Shown here in pieces: positions 1 to 13,400 of a DNA stretch of 64,000 nucleotides (the stretch's first letter is position 1; every line of letters begins with the position of its first letter). Both the position numbers and the translations under genes were made by a program. The notes beneath the pieces were generated by a model that saw only the letters and a list, made by a program, of their open reading frames with translations, had not been told where the DNA came from and made no database searches. Source of the DNA: Yponomeuta sedellus (lineage: Eukaryota > Arthropoda > Insecta > Lepidoptera > Yponomeutidae); assembly GCA_934045075.1 (NCBI GenBank), contig OW203726.1, positions 12,684,037-12,748,036 on the forward strand. The letters run 5' to 3'.

Positions 1-1137
1 ATCTTATCTAAGGCAGCAATATGATTTGACGTAGTCAGTTTAATTATCAACTCAAATTCGAGGTCTGTAGCTCCAATGTTCCTATAGATTAGGTGTTCTT
101 ATGTTGGTAATCTAAAAGTCAAACAATTTTTCTGGTGCAGAAAATGTAGGTAATTCCACACATTCTCCGGGAGCAACGGTACATATAGGTGTTGAAAGCT
201 GGTTGTCAACAGACTACGAACTCATTAAATGTAGAAAGTGACAATGATGTAAAATGCAAAAATGACAAGAGTTGAAACTCCACGTTTCTATCAAGAATAG
301 AAACTAACAACCTCTCAAGAACAAACTCGAAACTGATGATCTTCAAAACGACTGCACTGATGTCCACCGTGTTACGGGCTAGTAAGTTATGGAACAACAT
401 TATCTGAACAAGGCATTTGAAATAAAAAGTTAATTAACACATTTATCATTCACAAAGGTCTTCATCAGATCATCACCGAACTACGGTACAACATTTTTTA
501 TGAAACATACACCGATTACTGAAGAATTGGTAATTCAACACTAAATACTGAAATTCTTCATCAGTTGTTCATCAAATTAAAATGGGACCAATCGGACGAT
601 ATACCTATTCGTATAAAAAAATACTTGCCGAATCGCTATGGATTTTTGTTATTACGAGTATTATTTGATATCTAGCAGCTCAAATTTGGCGATTAGACGG
701 AATTGTCGAATTCATAACTTCTTCCTCTTTTGAAGTTGTTTAGAACGAGTGTAACAAGATAGATATAACAAGATTAACCCCCAGTTTCTCGTACACTAAC
801 AATCTGTTAATCTAATGTTAACAGCTGTCAAATGTTTTTTTCTGTATGTACTTTCGCAAGTGACAGCTTTTAGTATTAGTGTACCACTAACGGCTCGTTA
901 GTGTACCAGAAACCGGGGGAAATAGCAGTAAAATTTAAAGGTAACTTATAATATTGGTATGTGATCCGAAAGGTAATCCTTTTCCAGGACGTTTGAGCAG
1001 GTTTTAAAAGGTGGCCTAAAATGCCACTTCCAAATTCAGGTAATGGTATTCTTATTTTTAAATCCTTATTAATTAAAAACTACGAACTAAACTACAACGT
1101 AGAGTCAGATGAGGAATAAACATTTTTCTTTCACCTT
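1..1137. other. Upstream AT-rich stretch, no gene seen
   Basis: No open frame with splice sites or recognisable protein similarity was found on either strand. The short minus-strand open frame near 206-400 has no family features. I see only AT-rich sequence, so this is probably intergenic DNA upstream of the cuticular protein cluster. Confidence 0.5.
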
Positions 1138-1146
1138 ATAAAATGT

Positions 1147-1239
1147 AAAAACCTATTTAGAGGCTAAAAATTTCACCCATGCCGGGATTCGAACCCGCAA
1201 CCTCTGGCTATCCGTACCAGCGCTCTACCAATTGAGCCA
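1147..1239 (-). mobile_element. Short tRNA-related SINE copy with 9-bp TSD
   Basis: The block holds the reverse complement of a tRNA-like region, with the B-box-like GGTTCGAATCCCGG and TGGTAGAGCGCTGG read on the minus strand, next to the family signature CCTATTTAGAGGCTAAAAA. It is flanked by the direct repeat ATAAAATGT at 1138-1146 and 1240-1248, which marks a retrotransposed insertion. It is much shorter than the family copies at 24191 and 58684 and lacks their tail. It lies about 230 bp upstream of the gene A TATA box. Confidence 0.8.
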
Positions 1240-1473
1240 ATAAAATGTGTAAAATTTTACACAAACCTACTTTCTGAAGGTGTTTCAGTGGTTTGTTCTG
1301 CTCAGTTCAACTGCATTGTTATAACCCACTATAAACCAAATAGTTAAAATCACATTTAGCATACACAGTCCTTCCACACAGATACATAACTATTTACGGT
1401 AAAGTTCGCGGAGTTAGCGCGATGTATTGGATGCGCAGACGCAGGTCGCGAAGTTCATAGGTAAGGAAGACGG

Positions 1474-1480
1474 TATATAA
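1474..1480 (+). promoter_or_regulatory. TATA box of cuticular gene A
   Basis: TATATAA lies 97 nt upstream of the proposed gene A start codon at 1577. A TCAGT initiator-like motif at 1518-1522 is 46 nt from the box, which is further than the usual 30 nt. The exact transcription start is therefore unclear. Confidence 0.55.
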
Positions 1481-1576
1481 ACCCTATGCAGTGTCACCAT
1501 GCACACATTTACCGTAGTCAGTGGCTGCAAACACTCCCTTGTTGCATTTGTGATTTCTAATCTGCATAATTTTAAC

Positions 1577-3456
1577 ATGGTGGGTATATATGTAATTTCC
1601 TAAGTGTCTAAAGTGTCATCTGTAGTGATGCTGCAGTGGTTTTCTACAAATTTTATGTATAATTTCTCCTCAAATATCCTTGGATATACAAATATCCAGT
1701 AGACAAAGAAAACATAAATTATATAAAATAAAAGTCGTTAAAAACCAATTTCTTTGGTACGGCTTTTGTTGGTTATAATTATTGTTGTTTAGTGTTAGTT
1801 TGGAGATCAAGGAACAGAAAAAAAAATGCTTTATGTGTTCCTAAAAGTTTGAAATTCCAAATTAAACTACATTAAAAAATAACACCCGCAAAGTACCCAA
1901 AAAGAAAAAGTGAAAAGGATTATTCGCGCAAGTTTCCTATAAAACAATCTGTTAAGTGAACTAGTGGCTTACACCGAATCCAGGTGGATTTTATTCCGGA
2001 CTGTATTTCTTTCTAGAGAAACCTACTCTCTACTAAAATTTTCTAATTATTATTTGAATTCACATTATTAAAATAGCAGTACAATAGAGTACGCATTATT
2101 TTGCTGCAGTTCACAAAAGTTAATTCTTATAAAAAAATTAAAAAAAAATTAAGGCCTACTAACCCCTTCACGGTATTTGACAGTGATTTCGATTTCACTA
2201 ACGTTAATCCGGGGCATACGTCGCCAGAAGGAGTATTGCAAAAAAATGGCCGGTTTTAACGGAAAATTATTAATCGTCCCACTTACATAGCCCTTAAGCT
2301 TTTAACTCATACAAGCTTAAAATAATTTTCACAAAACCGACTACATTACATCTGATCGATTTTTCTGTGTGATTTATCAGAAATCCCCTTTAAAAAGTCA
2401 CCCGTGTGATCAGTGTTAGTTTCAACATAAGTCCCACTGCTAGTCTAAGGTCTCTCCTTTGATTCGATTTGAAAACTCATTAAAATGTAACATTTAATGG
2501 AAAAAATCTATTATGATGATTACTTCTTGTGATGCAGGAAGAGACCGATGCTCCAGAAGTGGAAACATACATGGGTTGATATCGATATCGATTCAAACGA
2601 AATGTTCTTAATTCCTTGGTTTGAGCAACTAGGGCCTCACGTAATTTTTTACAAAAGAGCTCAGTCTGAGTGTATTTCTGTTTGTGATGTTGTTGCCTGG
2701 TTACCATAGCACAGGCTACCCTAGTCTGGGTCCAGGACAAGTGATTGTGTTGTGTGAACGTTATAAAGTATAATTAACTTAAGATAAGACAATAATAATT
2801 GTTTATTTAAAAATAAATCACATCTTGTTGTACAGTATCTTAGACAATTATGTTTACAACGTAATCCTTAGAAAAATCAACATTAGAGACAAATTTAGTT
2901 ACAGATATATTACAGAAATTAACCTATGGTCTTCACACTAGATTATTATCTATGTGGTGGGGACCTGGGTTAAGCGAATTAAAATTTTTGATTAGAGGAA
3001 AAGTTAAGAGTTTTACACCAATTTTCAAGCTAGAAATAAGGAACTTTATACTTAAAGCTATATAAAGCTATACTTCTTTTTGATGTTCGAAGTATGTTCA
3101 ATACTGTAGCATCATAGCCGCATTGCCCAAATAATTGCACTAGGGTACCACAAACCGTTTAGCAAACACGCATCGACAAAGTCGAGAATAGACAGAGACT
3201 CGCGCTATCCCGCTCTCTTTCGCTACGTGAGATCTAGAGATCTTCTCTAAGCGTATACGGGACCAAAGTAAGCGATCAAGGCTCGGCTTTTGTCTTCACT
3301 TTTCCACAGAAATCTATACGAAAATGTGATAGCTCTGAGGCATTTTTTGGGTTTCTATGGACAAATGAAAAAAAAAGAAAGAAAGAAAAAATATATATAT
3401 ATAAATATATGTATATATATATATATATTTATATATATTTTCTTTATTTCTTTTTT

Positions 3457-3508
<52 letters not shown>

Positions 3509-6500
3509 GTACATATTATTCATACTAGAATAAGAATATTGTTATCTTATCTTATTCATCTATGTAGGATTTTGTTATCTGCGTAGTCTATGTTGAGCAC
3601 AAGCATAGACCCGTTTCACATCTCCACTCCGACTCCCCAAGGTTTGCTGGAAGAAATCTCTCACAGAGATAAGCTCGCCTTTGTACATCTATTTTCTTAA
3701 GTTTTATTTCTTTTTGTGTTTTTTGTGTGTATTATAATAATAATCACTTTTTTGTGTCGATAACAAAACAAGTAAACCTAAACTCCAAAGTTTTTTTTAT
3801 TTATGCTAGTCTACGAATCCTAAAAAGCACCCGGAAGCAAATGACGCCTTACGTGAGCGCAGTCAATTTCGTGGACAAATGGCTGAGTCGTGCTTTATCT
3901 CCGCAATCCCGGCTGTATTTTGCATGAAAGTGCATCCCGAGCTCTAACAAACGCATCTGTAAGGAAAGCCGGCTGTTGTTATGGCACGAATTATGCAAAG
4001 TCATTAGCATCTTAAATGAAATTGAACTTAATGAAGTTAGGCATCTCACCGGCGTCTGTTGACATTTCGCAGAACATAGGGATCATTTATCCTTAATTTT
4101 ATATTTCTTTATATTTCTTCTACACAAAGAAAGCCATGTATACATAAGACATAAACGTACACATATAAACGAGTAGGTACAAAGGCGAGCTTATTTCTAT
4201 AGGATTTTTTCAAGGCCCTTAAATAATTTGAGGTCGATTTAATGGCAGAATGTATATACACATACTTATATGTCTAGTATTTATTAATATTTATTATGTA
4301 AAAATTTACTCTGCCTGATGTAACTCAAACTAACAATACTCGTTAAAATATTATAGTTTATTTGCAAGTTTTGTTCTTAATAGGTTTGAGTTACCACGTA
4401 TTGTTTATTTTCTGTGGTAAACTTTAGGTTTTTCAAATTCTATGGAGTTAAATGTTAACCACCTTGCACATTTTGGCCGCTTTTGTTGCGGTGATGGTCA
4501 GAATACCTACTATAGAAATTGTACGTGCACTTCTGATTTAACAATGCCCCTGCGGTGAGGGCAATCACTCTCGTGTCGTGTGCAGTCGCATAATTCACGA
4601 TTATGGTTGACGGAGAAAGTGACTGAAATTGCTTCGATCCATTTGACGGTCCCTTGTTACGTGTTTCATTATTGACTTGCGTGTCATGTGTAGATTTGTT
4701 TTTAATTTGGTTCAGTTTTCCCTGAGTGCAAATTATTTTTTTTAAATTCTATGACAGTCAAGAAGGTTTGGATTATTAACTAATCCTTTTCCAAGCCAAG
4801 ATTTTCACAGTATTATATGATATTTTGATATTTATTGAATAAATGCGATAATAAGATGCAAATGACCTAGGATAAAAGAAAAAACTTAATACACATTATT
4901 TCTTAATAATGTCTATCAAATTCTTCTAGAAAAAAGCTCACAGTTTTGATAGCTGTTTTTCATATTAAGGCCCGGTTTCACAATGTTCAAATAAAGTTCC
5001 AGATAAGCTATCCGCAACCAGGGCTGCCGTTTGTTATAAATTTAAATAAATTTTCCTATATTGTGTGTTTATGGCTTCAAATTTAGAACAAACGGCAGCC
5101 CTGGTTGCGGATAGCATATCCGGAACTTTATCTGCAGATTGTAAAAAAAATACCCTTAGTGTATTAAATTGCCCTATGGTGACCCAGGATGTATTTAGTG
5201 GTCAACGAGGATTTTTATAGAATGATCTAGCTTCTAATCAGGTTTCACGTAAGCTCTACAATTTCCTTTCAATACTATTATAGCAGCTTCACAGTGCTGA
5301 GAGTTTGCTACACATTTTTAAGGCGCTGCTAACGGTGCGATTCCAAGCTTATTGCATGTTTCGCAAAATTTTATTAATATCGTATAATTAATATAAATCT
5401 GTTTGATATCGTAGCTAAAAAAAAATTTATTTCATTAGACTTGAGAGTATTTCTGGAAACATATTTGTTTCTGTAACATATTGTCATGGTAAAATAAAAT
5501 CAGCCTAAAACTTACCTTTTGACAATAATATCTCGGTTAATTATTTAAGGTTGTCAACAAGCTTAAGGGAAACATCATACTTTAGTTATAAGATAACATA
5601 ACATTTACATACAGGCACATACATTGCTTCTGGCCCCACACTAGGATACCCTGTGTCGTGGGAACCAGAAACAACGACAACACAAACATGGAACCCCAAA
5701 CGGGGTTCGAATCCGGGACCTCTTGCATGGTAGGCAGATGCGCTACCGCTGCGCCACAGAGGTCGTTTTAAACATTGCATTAATCTTCTAGATTTTTGAA
5801 AATCTTTTGATTTCAGCGATGCGCGTCTATCTTCTCTTTCATTCGTGTACACATATACAGTAATGGCTAAGGCATGTGTGTCAGTCTGATTACACGTTAA
5901 TGCCTTTATCATTGTTTCAGATACTGGTAATATGGATGGCGTTGATGACAGTGGCCCTGGCCGCACAAGGGCCGCCGCCTGGCGATCAGATACCTATCAT
6001 TCGGATAGAGACTGATGGCCCTAACGTCGATGGATCTTACAAATGGCTGTCAGTTACTTATTCACATTCAGTTACAGTTACCACTTCATACACATCTGGT
6101 TAACTACAGTCTGTTAGCTTTTAGAATATACCTCGGCTACTATTGGATAGAATCGGATATATTTGTGTAATAGAAATATCGGAACTAATATGACACTTAA
6201 TAACTTTTCAAAGAAAAGTTTTATACAGAGCAGAAAGTAGTATTACGCTCGTGTGCTTTCGGCGAAAACCGAAGCCTACTCTAGAGTCCGAGGTATATTT
6301 TTAAAGCTAACAGACTGTATACTGTGGTCAACTTACAGTTGCACGTAAATTCAAGATGTCACAAAAAGTACAGGCAAGCGAAGGAGGAGACCTCTAGAAT
6401 TTTCAAGTGTTCAGCGATTTATTGAAGTTTACAAATAATCCCGTTTCACATATTTGTTAAAAAACTTGGTTAGGTTAGGTTAATTGTCTTATACTATACA

Positions 6501-9500
6501 GATGTGAAACATGTATTTACAGTCAACAAGTTTCTGCGGCAGCTAGAACTACTATCCAGCTAAAACAATCCATGACCCTTAATTTTGACTACTTAATGTT
6601 TCACCTTAGTATAATACAAATATAATAGCAATTGGTGCCGGTTCATATCCAGCAGTAGTTAAGTTCGGGCTGATTGATTGAAAAATGTAGATGAGAAAAC
6701 ATAACCTCGCGCCTGTATCCTAGAGAGATAGGCAGGAATTGCCACTTGCGCGGATCCTGACAGATCAGCTACGCTTCATCAAATTTCATAAGTCGTTGCA
6801 TACACTCAGACCTGTTAAAATAGTAGAAAATATGTTTATGTTTTATAAATTGTTTGATGGAGTTTTATCTTGAGGTTTTATTTGCATTAAATTAAAGCAG
6901 TTTTGAAAATTTTCAGTTTTGAGACAGGAAACGAGATCAACGCCGAAGAGTCAGGTTATGTAAAGAACTTTGGCAAGGGCGAGGGGCAAGAAGTGCAAGT
7001 CGCAGAAGGGAAGTTCAGCTATAAGACGCCGGACGGGACCCTTATCTCGCTAACTTACATCGCTGACGAAAACGGATTTCAGCCACAGGTGATTTTTTTA
7101 CTTTCAACTTTAATGATGGCTGGTTCTGCGATCTATAATGGATTGTAGCTATAGTAAAATCAAACAAACCCAGCTCCATTTGATCTGCGGTTCTTACATG
7201 TGACCGTTTACCTAGTGCTCACTCAAATATCTCTCCAATAAGTTTCCGATATTTAGCGATAGTTAGAGCTTATAAGTTAGACCTGCGATTTTTGCACTTG
7301 CACTAGCCTCATAGTTAAGGCACTGTACGTAAGCTGCGCTGATGTATGATAACACCTCAGACACTAGAGTTTCCTCACGATTCTTTCCTCCACAGTTAAC
7401 GAGTGATATTGCCACTATAACTTAAAAAAGGTACATAGTTTAGAAAACAAAGTCATCGGTACAAGCCGGGATTCAAACACACGAACTCCCGATTGGGAAG
7501 CTGGTGTTCTGCCCCTCCGCTACCATAGCTCTTTAGATATTTAGCTATATAAAGGACATAAAGGAATTAAAGTTTCAACCTCTTTTAACTTATTCTTAAG
7601 ATTTGCTGTAAGGAAAAGTTTGAGGTGTTGAAGCAAATTCAATTGAATCATAAGTTGCGCTATTATTTAATAGCGACGATGATGATTATTTTATTACCGG
7701 TCATGAATACTGCAGTACAATAAATAAATGCTTTATCGATACTGTATCACAAAAGGTTTCGTTTGTACAGTCAACAGCCCGTTAACCTTTACATTTTAAT
7801 TGCGAAGTACTCCGTAACGTAACTGGATAGATGGTATAGATGTAAAGGTTTTTATGCTGTCGATTGCAAACAAAAGATTAAAATTTACATAAGTCATGGC
7901 TCTTGCCGGAGCAATATAATAACTCAATAATGCCTAGGTACAAAGCTTTGAATCGTTTCACAATAGGAAGGCTAGTATCATCGCCAAGTATGAACAATTC
8001 GCAATGATTAGAATGTAGAAAACCTTGTCGCAGCCGATAAAACGGAATCTTTTGGAAATGTGTATGTTTTAACAACGACGCAAAATGTAGCTAAGAGCTG
8101 ACTCATCAAGAGACAAAAAGTTACCTAGTGACTATTGTTGACCCTGACATCTGGTTTGGAGAGAAAAATAACTTATGAACTTTGAAATCCTTGAGTATTG
8201 TTATTGTAAGGTATTTATGCTGAAAGTAAATTCCTTTTTTTTTCATACAGTTCTTGTAAGTACGAGTATGCTTACAGCCTAAGGAGCCTGAGTTCTACGA
8301 TCAGGTTGAATTACACTGGTAATTCTTCTGTTAACTTAACCAATGACTACTGCAGCCTAGGTAGTAGGTACGATGACGCTAGTCATGCGTTCTATGTGTC
8401 AGAAGTGTCGCTACTTTCCAGTTCATTAATTGTCAAATTCTGACATTTTACCGCCACAAAACGCGTGTGTCGTGTCATCGTACCTACTACCCAGGCTGCA
8501 GTAGTCAATTGGTTTATTTAATAGAAGAATTACCAGTATAATTCAACTTGATCGTAGCAATTGAGTACAGCGAACTCAAGTGGACAAAAACCCACGACCG
8601 AGTTTTGGTAGTCAATCGTGTAAAGCGCTTGTCCATTGAGGCAGTTGTATTATAGGAATGGGATAGTAGCTGAGATGTGCATTTTAACTGGGAACTGTTA
8701 GTTTTAACCGCATTACGAATCATTTAAATATCGTCATGTTTAATTATTACGGACCGTACAGAATTTGTACCACTTTTGTAGAAACGTGGATATAGTCTTA
8801 ATTACTCGACTACTTTATGGAAACGTAGTCATTGTGCAGTTACTTTACAACTTTTTAGTAAAATGGACTTTGTATTCCTAAATGATATTTTCTATGTCAT
8901 ATTGAAAAATATACCTTGTTGCACTGAATATAAATGCGAGACTGGACATAAAAAGTTCCGAAGAAGTTATTGTTTAACATCGTAAATATTAATGGCGATC
9001 CATAATTGTACGTAACTATTTGGTCAACACTTTAGCAGTTGTAATTATGTCTATTTGAAGCGCAATGACCGTTTAGGTCACAATAGTTGAATATAAATTG
9101 CCTAGTTTGCCTTGAAAATACAGAGAACAAGATGAGGATTTTATGTGATAAAACTTTGCAAACTGTTACTTTTTAACAGCATATTAGTACACCGAGGTTT
9201 GCTGTACGGTAACCAGCCAATAGGTTTTATTGTGTAAATATTTAGTACCCATTAAGTTGTTGTGAAAGAGAGTCTAGGTTACAATGAAAGAACAAGAAAG
9301 GATTGCATGTTACACGCCCAAGAACTATTTTGACTTGACAGCAACTCACACTTTGACATACAGGAATGGCACATACCTACTCAGCCGGGTTTTCCAAAAT
9401 GAAAAACACAAGTTTTCTTAAAATATTAAGAGCCGATTTCACTAAGTAAATACTTAAGTTACGTTCTGTTACGCTCTTTTCTGGAAAATTCAAAGAGACA

Positions 9501-10448
9501 GCACTACAGTTAGCTATTGACTTAGCGAAATTCTTAATTCAGAAACTGGCCCTAAAAGAAACACAAAACGAACGTAGAAGTTACTTCATATATCGGTGGA
9601 TAAAAATGATGCCTAGCCTAAAAAAATTGTTTTTAAGTAACAGTGACATGTTAAAGTGTTTTGTTTTGCAACTGAAGCAATGAAATGTTTATTGGGATAG
9701 AGTTTAACATACCTTTGAATCCTACCCTATATATTCGTTAAGAATAAAACTAAATTGAACATTATTATGGATTTGAAGATGTCATTTGTATTTTACATTA
9801 TAATCTCTAGGTATAGAGCTAGACTTCAATATTTACCTAAATACCTTGCGCTTTAGAGCGCAGGCGCGGATGAATCGATACGGTTGGTTAACTCGTGCGC
9901 AAATGTCACGCCAGTCTTGCATGCCGACACACCTGCAGATACCGGGCACACCGGATGTCGACGCAATTCTTCTTAAAATAATAATAGTAAGTTCCACACA
10001 AAACAGTCACTTGTCCTGGTCAACACTAAACTACCCTGTGCTATAAGGGAACGGTATACCAGACTAATTGCATTTCCATGTTTCTGAAATTTTATGAGTG
10101 TATTTTTGAGGCATTTGCACCAATCAAGTACGGCAACTTACAAAAAGATTCCAATGGACGACCTCTTTTTTAGTAATCAAGCGTGTTAACCACCAACGGA
10201 GTCTGAGCAAAAATCAAAATTTTCCTTCACAGCTAGCGGGTGACCCGTCTGTTCAGCCAGTATTAAATCCCAAAAGTAATAAACTAAAACCACATTTCCT
10301 CTAGGGTGCCCACCTGCCGACACCGCCGCCCATCCCGCCGTTGATACAGAAGGCACTGGACTTCCTGAAGACTCTGCCCCCGCAACCCGAAGACAATAGC
10401 GTGCAGCCACAGCCCCGTCCAGCACCTTCAAAGCCCAGGCGATTTTGA
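1577..10448 (+). CDS. Gene A: RR-1 cuticular protein, 4 coding exons, duplicated last exon
   Basis: A predicted secreted chitin-binding structural protein of the cuticle (Rebers-Riddiford RR-1 class), 148 residues. Coding exons are 1577-1579 (ATG only, then gtgggt), 5921-6048, 6917-7088 and 10305-10448. The frame runs through with phases 0, 2 and 0. Residues 1-16 form a signal peptide ending ALAA, carried almost wholly by exon 2. The R&R domain spans about residues 38-106. It includes VDGSYKW, FETGNEI and the core [19 protein letters not shown] proline-rich tail (LPTPPPIPP, then [13 protein letters not shown]) ends at TGA. The donor of exon 2 is gtcagt at 6049, and the donor of exon 3 follows the FQPQ codons. 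Exon 1 is the least certain part: it rests on an insect-like start context, a donor and an upstream TATA box. The last exon exists again at 15265-15408, so either copy could be used. The function is family knowledge. Confidence 0.85.
2530..2765 (-). repeat. Dispersed repeat fragments in gene A intron 1
   Basis: Two repeat pieces lie side by side. Positions 2530-2590 resemble the end of the CACTGCTGGGG repeat seen at 18511 and 49553. Positions 2685-2760 contain TTGCCTGGTTACCATAGCAC and a 'ccaggacaagtgattgtg' tail that recurs near 54800, 62450 and 63320. The 86-residue open frame here comes from these repeats and is not a gene. Confidence 0.55.
3391..3504. repeat. AT microsatellite
   Basis: A run of mostly (AT)n interrupted by short T-rich pieces, in intron 1 of gene A. 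It produces spurious tyrosine- and isoleucine-rich open frames on both strands. An A-rich GAAA run precedes it at about 3367-3390. Confidence 0.95.
4988..5134. mobile_element. Foldback (MITE-like) element in gene A intron 1
   Basis: Two ~56-bp arms, 4988-5043 and 5079-5134, are reverse complements with only a few mismatches. They share the core ACAAACGGCAGCCCTGGTTG, and the loop between them is about 35 bp. No coding capacity is seen. A non-autonomous DNA transposon or foldback element is the simplest reading; the family is not recognised. Confidence 0.75.
5591..5765 (-). mobile_element. tRNA-related SINE, family 2
   Basis: Read on the minus strand it begins GACCTCTGTGGCGCAGCGGT, has a B-box-like GGTTCGAA, and ends in a non-tRNA body (GTTGTTTCTGGTTCCCACGA, then ATGTGCCTGTATGTAAATG). 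A second copy lies at 39138-39340 on the plus strand, and a body fragment lies inside the SINE at 24353-24407. It sits about 155 bp upstream of gene A exon 2. Confidence 0.75.
6049..6916 (+). other. Gene A intron 2
   Basis: An intron of 868 nt between donor gtcagt and acceptor ttttcag. I see no repeat family or structured element that I recognise in it. It splits the SYKW-L/F-ETGN codons in phase 2, the same place as the intron in genes B, C, D and E. Confidence 0.75.
7290..7535 (-). mobile_element. Lepidopteran SINE, family 3 (intron 3 of gene A)
   Basis: Minus-strand copy of a SINE whose body contains 'atcgtgaggaaac', followed by a 'ctgaggtgtt'-like stretch. It ends in a degenerate tRNA-like head with anticodon-arm and B-box remnants near 7470-7530. 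Related copies are at 20220-20480, 21120-21475, 25515-25760 and 34685-34935. Confidence 0.65.
8296..8556. repeat. Long inverted repeat with ~82-bp arms
   Basis: The left arm 8296-8377 and right arm 8474-8556 are reverse complements with few mismatches. Shared blocks include the end of CTGCAGCCTAGGTAGTAGGT, TACGATGAC and GGTAATTCTTCTG. The loop 8378-8473 has weaker internal complementarity. The start of the tandem duplication (8518) falls inside the right arm. A foldback or MITE element is likely; the family is not recognised. Confidence 0.8.
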
Positions 10449-13400
10449 ATCTTATTTAACATGAATAAACAGCCAGCTTAGATCCTATAATCCTTGCTTT
10501 ATTTCAGTTACAAACGATGACCCTTCATTAAGATTGACAGGCTAGAATAGTTTCCGTTAGGAAATTGATGTTTAATGTATAATGTAAATAGGCCTTAGAT
10601 TGAGTTTTGGTTAATGTCTGACATTGTAGAAAAAAACCCATTTATATATTTTAGAGTACAAAAAAATGCTTTGTACAGACATTATCATATTTTTTGTCTG
10701 CAAAATAAGATTTCGGTTTCAACGAGGGTGTTTGTTAGTATACATATATTGAAAAGAAAAGAAACGTCGACAGCTTAAACTTACTTTTAAAAACATGTTT
10801 TTACATTATCTTTGTACCTTACAGTTATATGTACCTTCAAGTGTTTAATGCTTTATGCCATATTCTGTTATACTTTGAGATCAAGCCGGACCATGCAGTC
10901 AGGAAAAGGACGATAATCGATTGGTGCATAATAATCGTTACAGACATTGTCCATTTACGGTGTAACTGTTTTAATCGAGTGCAAACACATTACAAGCTGT
11001 TTTTAATATTGCCGGACACGTCTTTAAATATCACTACAGCAGTTATGACTTTTGTAAGTTTCATTTGTTAGAAATGCATTACATCATTGGAACCTTTCAG
11101 TTGGTAACAGTTGCAACCTTTGACTTACATCTAATACTTACATAAAAATTGTTGTACTACATTAATAGCTACGCTTACAAGACAAAAAAGAAGTAATTTA
11201 GGTAAATGCCCAAAATGTTGGACAGCTGTCTATCTATTGTACAATTGATGGTTAATCAATTATATTATTATAGACTCTGGTTTGTAGCAAACGTGCATAG
11301 ACTTTAGTTTAGTTTGACACCGAGAAGATTGCCTGTAATTATGCTATCATCAAACAAAGGAGATGTGTCAAATTGTAAGTCTTCGCACAAGTTCAGAACT
11401 TGTAGCCTGGTGATATTTGTACTTTAAATCGTCCTAAATTTTATTAAGTTACGTCGAAATGGAATGCCATGCAAGGCAGACTTGTTGAAAGTCATCTCAT
11501 TACAATAAGATTGTACCTTGCCATAGAAGTGGAATCTTCATTTATGTACATTATTTTATAAAATTAGGGAGTGGCTCTAACGGGTGAATAAAATGAATAG
11601 AATGAGAGGAACGTTGTCAATTTAGACATTGAAGACTGTCTGATTATGTTAAGCTAAGTATAGACAAATTAAATATATTCAACAGTAAACAAGTGTCCTC
11701 ATTAGGTGTTTTAGTTTATATGACACAGTCCTTTCTTGTTTCTTTTTTATTTACAGCCACCGGCCATTTCAGACAGATCATTGTCACACGTTTATTTTAC
11801 AATAATGCCCGTAAAAACCATGGATTGTTTAAAAACAAAAACCCGAATGCGTAAAAAATATTACCTCGTGACACTCTCACAGTTAAGACATGTTGGTAAA
11901 ATACATTGAGTCGTTTAGGCTACAGAATGAAACAAAGAAATGTACGTATACACATACACATACTCGAAAAATATAACGCTTCTTCTGGCGCAGTCGTTTA
12001 AAAATAAAGATCACTGTTTAATAAGAGTACAAAACATCTGATAGGCGCTGAAACTAGGAAATGCGTCCCTTTATAATACATAGTTTGAATCCAATATAGG
12101 CCTTCGTTGAATTATACTCAGTATAATTTTTACCAAAGATTATCTTCCTAAGTAATTCTTACCGGCATTTATAGTTATGTGTCATAAAATTAAAAATATG
12201 AGGATGTCATTATACGTCAATTTTGTACAATCACTTGAAAAAGATTTAACCGTTTTTTCTTGTACCGGGTCACCAGTTTGACATTCAACTCTTTGAATCT
12301 ATCACTACCTTGATATGGTTTCTCAAGAAATCGGTTTAATTTACGATGGATGACGACGTAAATGGAACCTTAACCACTAAAAATTCAAATTAGTCGAATT
12401 CATTAACCTACATAGACGACAAAAAGGTGTTTTTTTATTTGAGAAAGATAACTAAGTTTCAATAGAATAACATCAGTAGGAGGCCTCACTCAGCGCATTC
12501 GCATAGCGCGGTTCTAGACGTGGCGTGTCTGATCACTAAGTGGTGCGGAGCGGCTTCTGGGTGGACGGTGGTGGCGAACAATGAATTACATCTGGCCCTA
12601 GATTTTGTTAAGGCATTGTTACAATGTAGTACTTATAATGTTACTACAGTAGTACAATTACAAGTACATGAACGTGGCGATTTCATTTCCTTGCTGCTTT
12701 TAGTCTAAGCCCGCACACCTATCAAACTTTCTAGGGGTCAATGGTATGAAAAACACGTCATGTGACTCATCCATTCATCTCATGCACTAATAGAATCAAG
12801 ACCCAATGGGCATTGATCAGGGAGGCATCGACTGTCGTAAAGTGAAAACAATTTCGAGGAATAGGGATACTGATTACTATTAGGGGTTTAAATAGGTAAA
12901 ATAAAAACGGATTATTAATATTTATCGCAAAATAATGTTTACTTCATTTTTCTTTCAATGACGTCATCATTGGCTCTAAAGCGGTAGTTCCATTGCCATC
13001 AAATATTTAAAAAAAATTCGTCAACAACAACATTTGTCAAACGTATACATTTTTTTTATCATGAATAAATTCAATGAACGTAGTTCATAATGCCAGTGGT
13101 GACGTCATACTTACAAAACTTTAAATAATTAATAAAAAAATAATCACATCAAAAATTAAGAAAATATTCAAATTAGTTTCTTATATTAGATTATATTTTA
13201 GATTTATAGAACAAAAAATAGGATGTGACAATGCCCATTGGGTGCTCGTTGACTAGGGTTAGGTTGAACGTACCTAGATTTTACACTGCAGGCTACGTGG
13301 ATAAGTTACTACTGGAATGTCCCGGCCAAACATGGTTTCTGGTTTCTACATTATAATTTCGGTTCAAAAACAATAAGGCGACTTCCATTCAATCCCAAAA

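Noticed and set aside
3290..3586. Open frames on both strands around the AT run
   Set aside because: They are low-complexity translations of (AT)n.
5876..5920. In-frame ATG at 5876 as the start of gene A
   Set aside because: It would put 15 polar residues before the hydrophobic signal core. A good acceptor (ttgtttcag) lies exactly at 5920, as in the sister genes, so 5876 is read as intron.
10829..11071. 80-residue open frame repeated at 15626-16024
   Set aside because: It is preserved in both places only because the DNA is a recent duplicate. There is no motif, promoter or splice context.
12520..12708. 62-residue open frame repeated at 17475-17663
   Set aside because: Same reason: recent duplication. 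One residue differs and there is no family signature.
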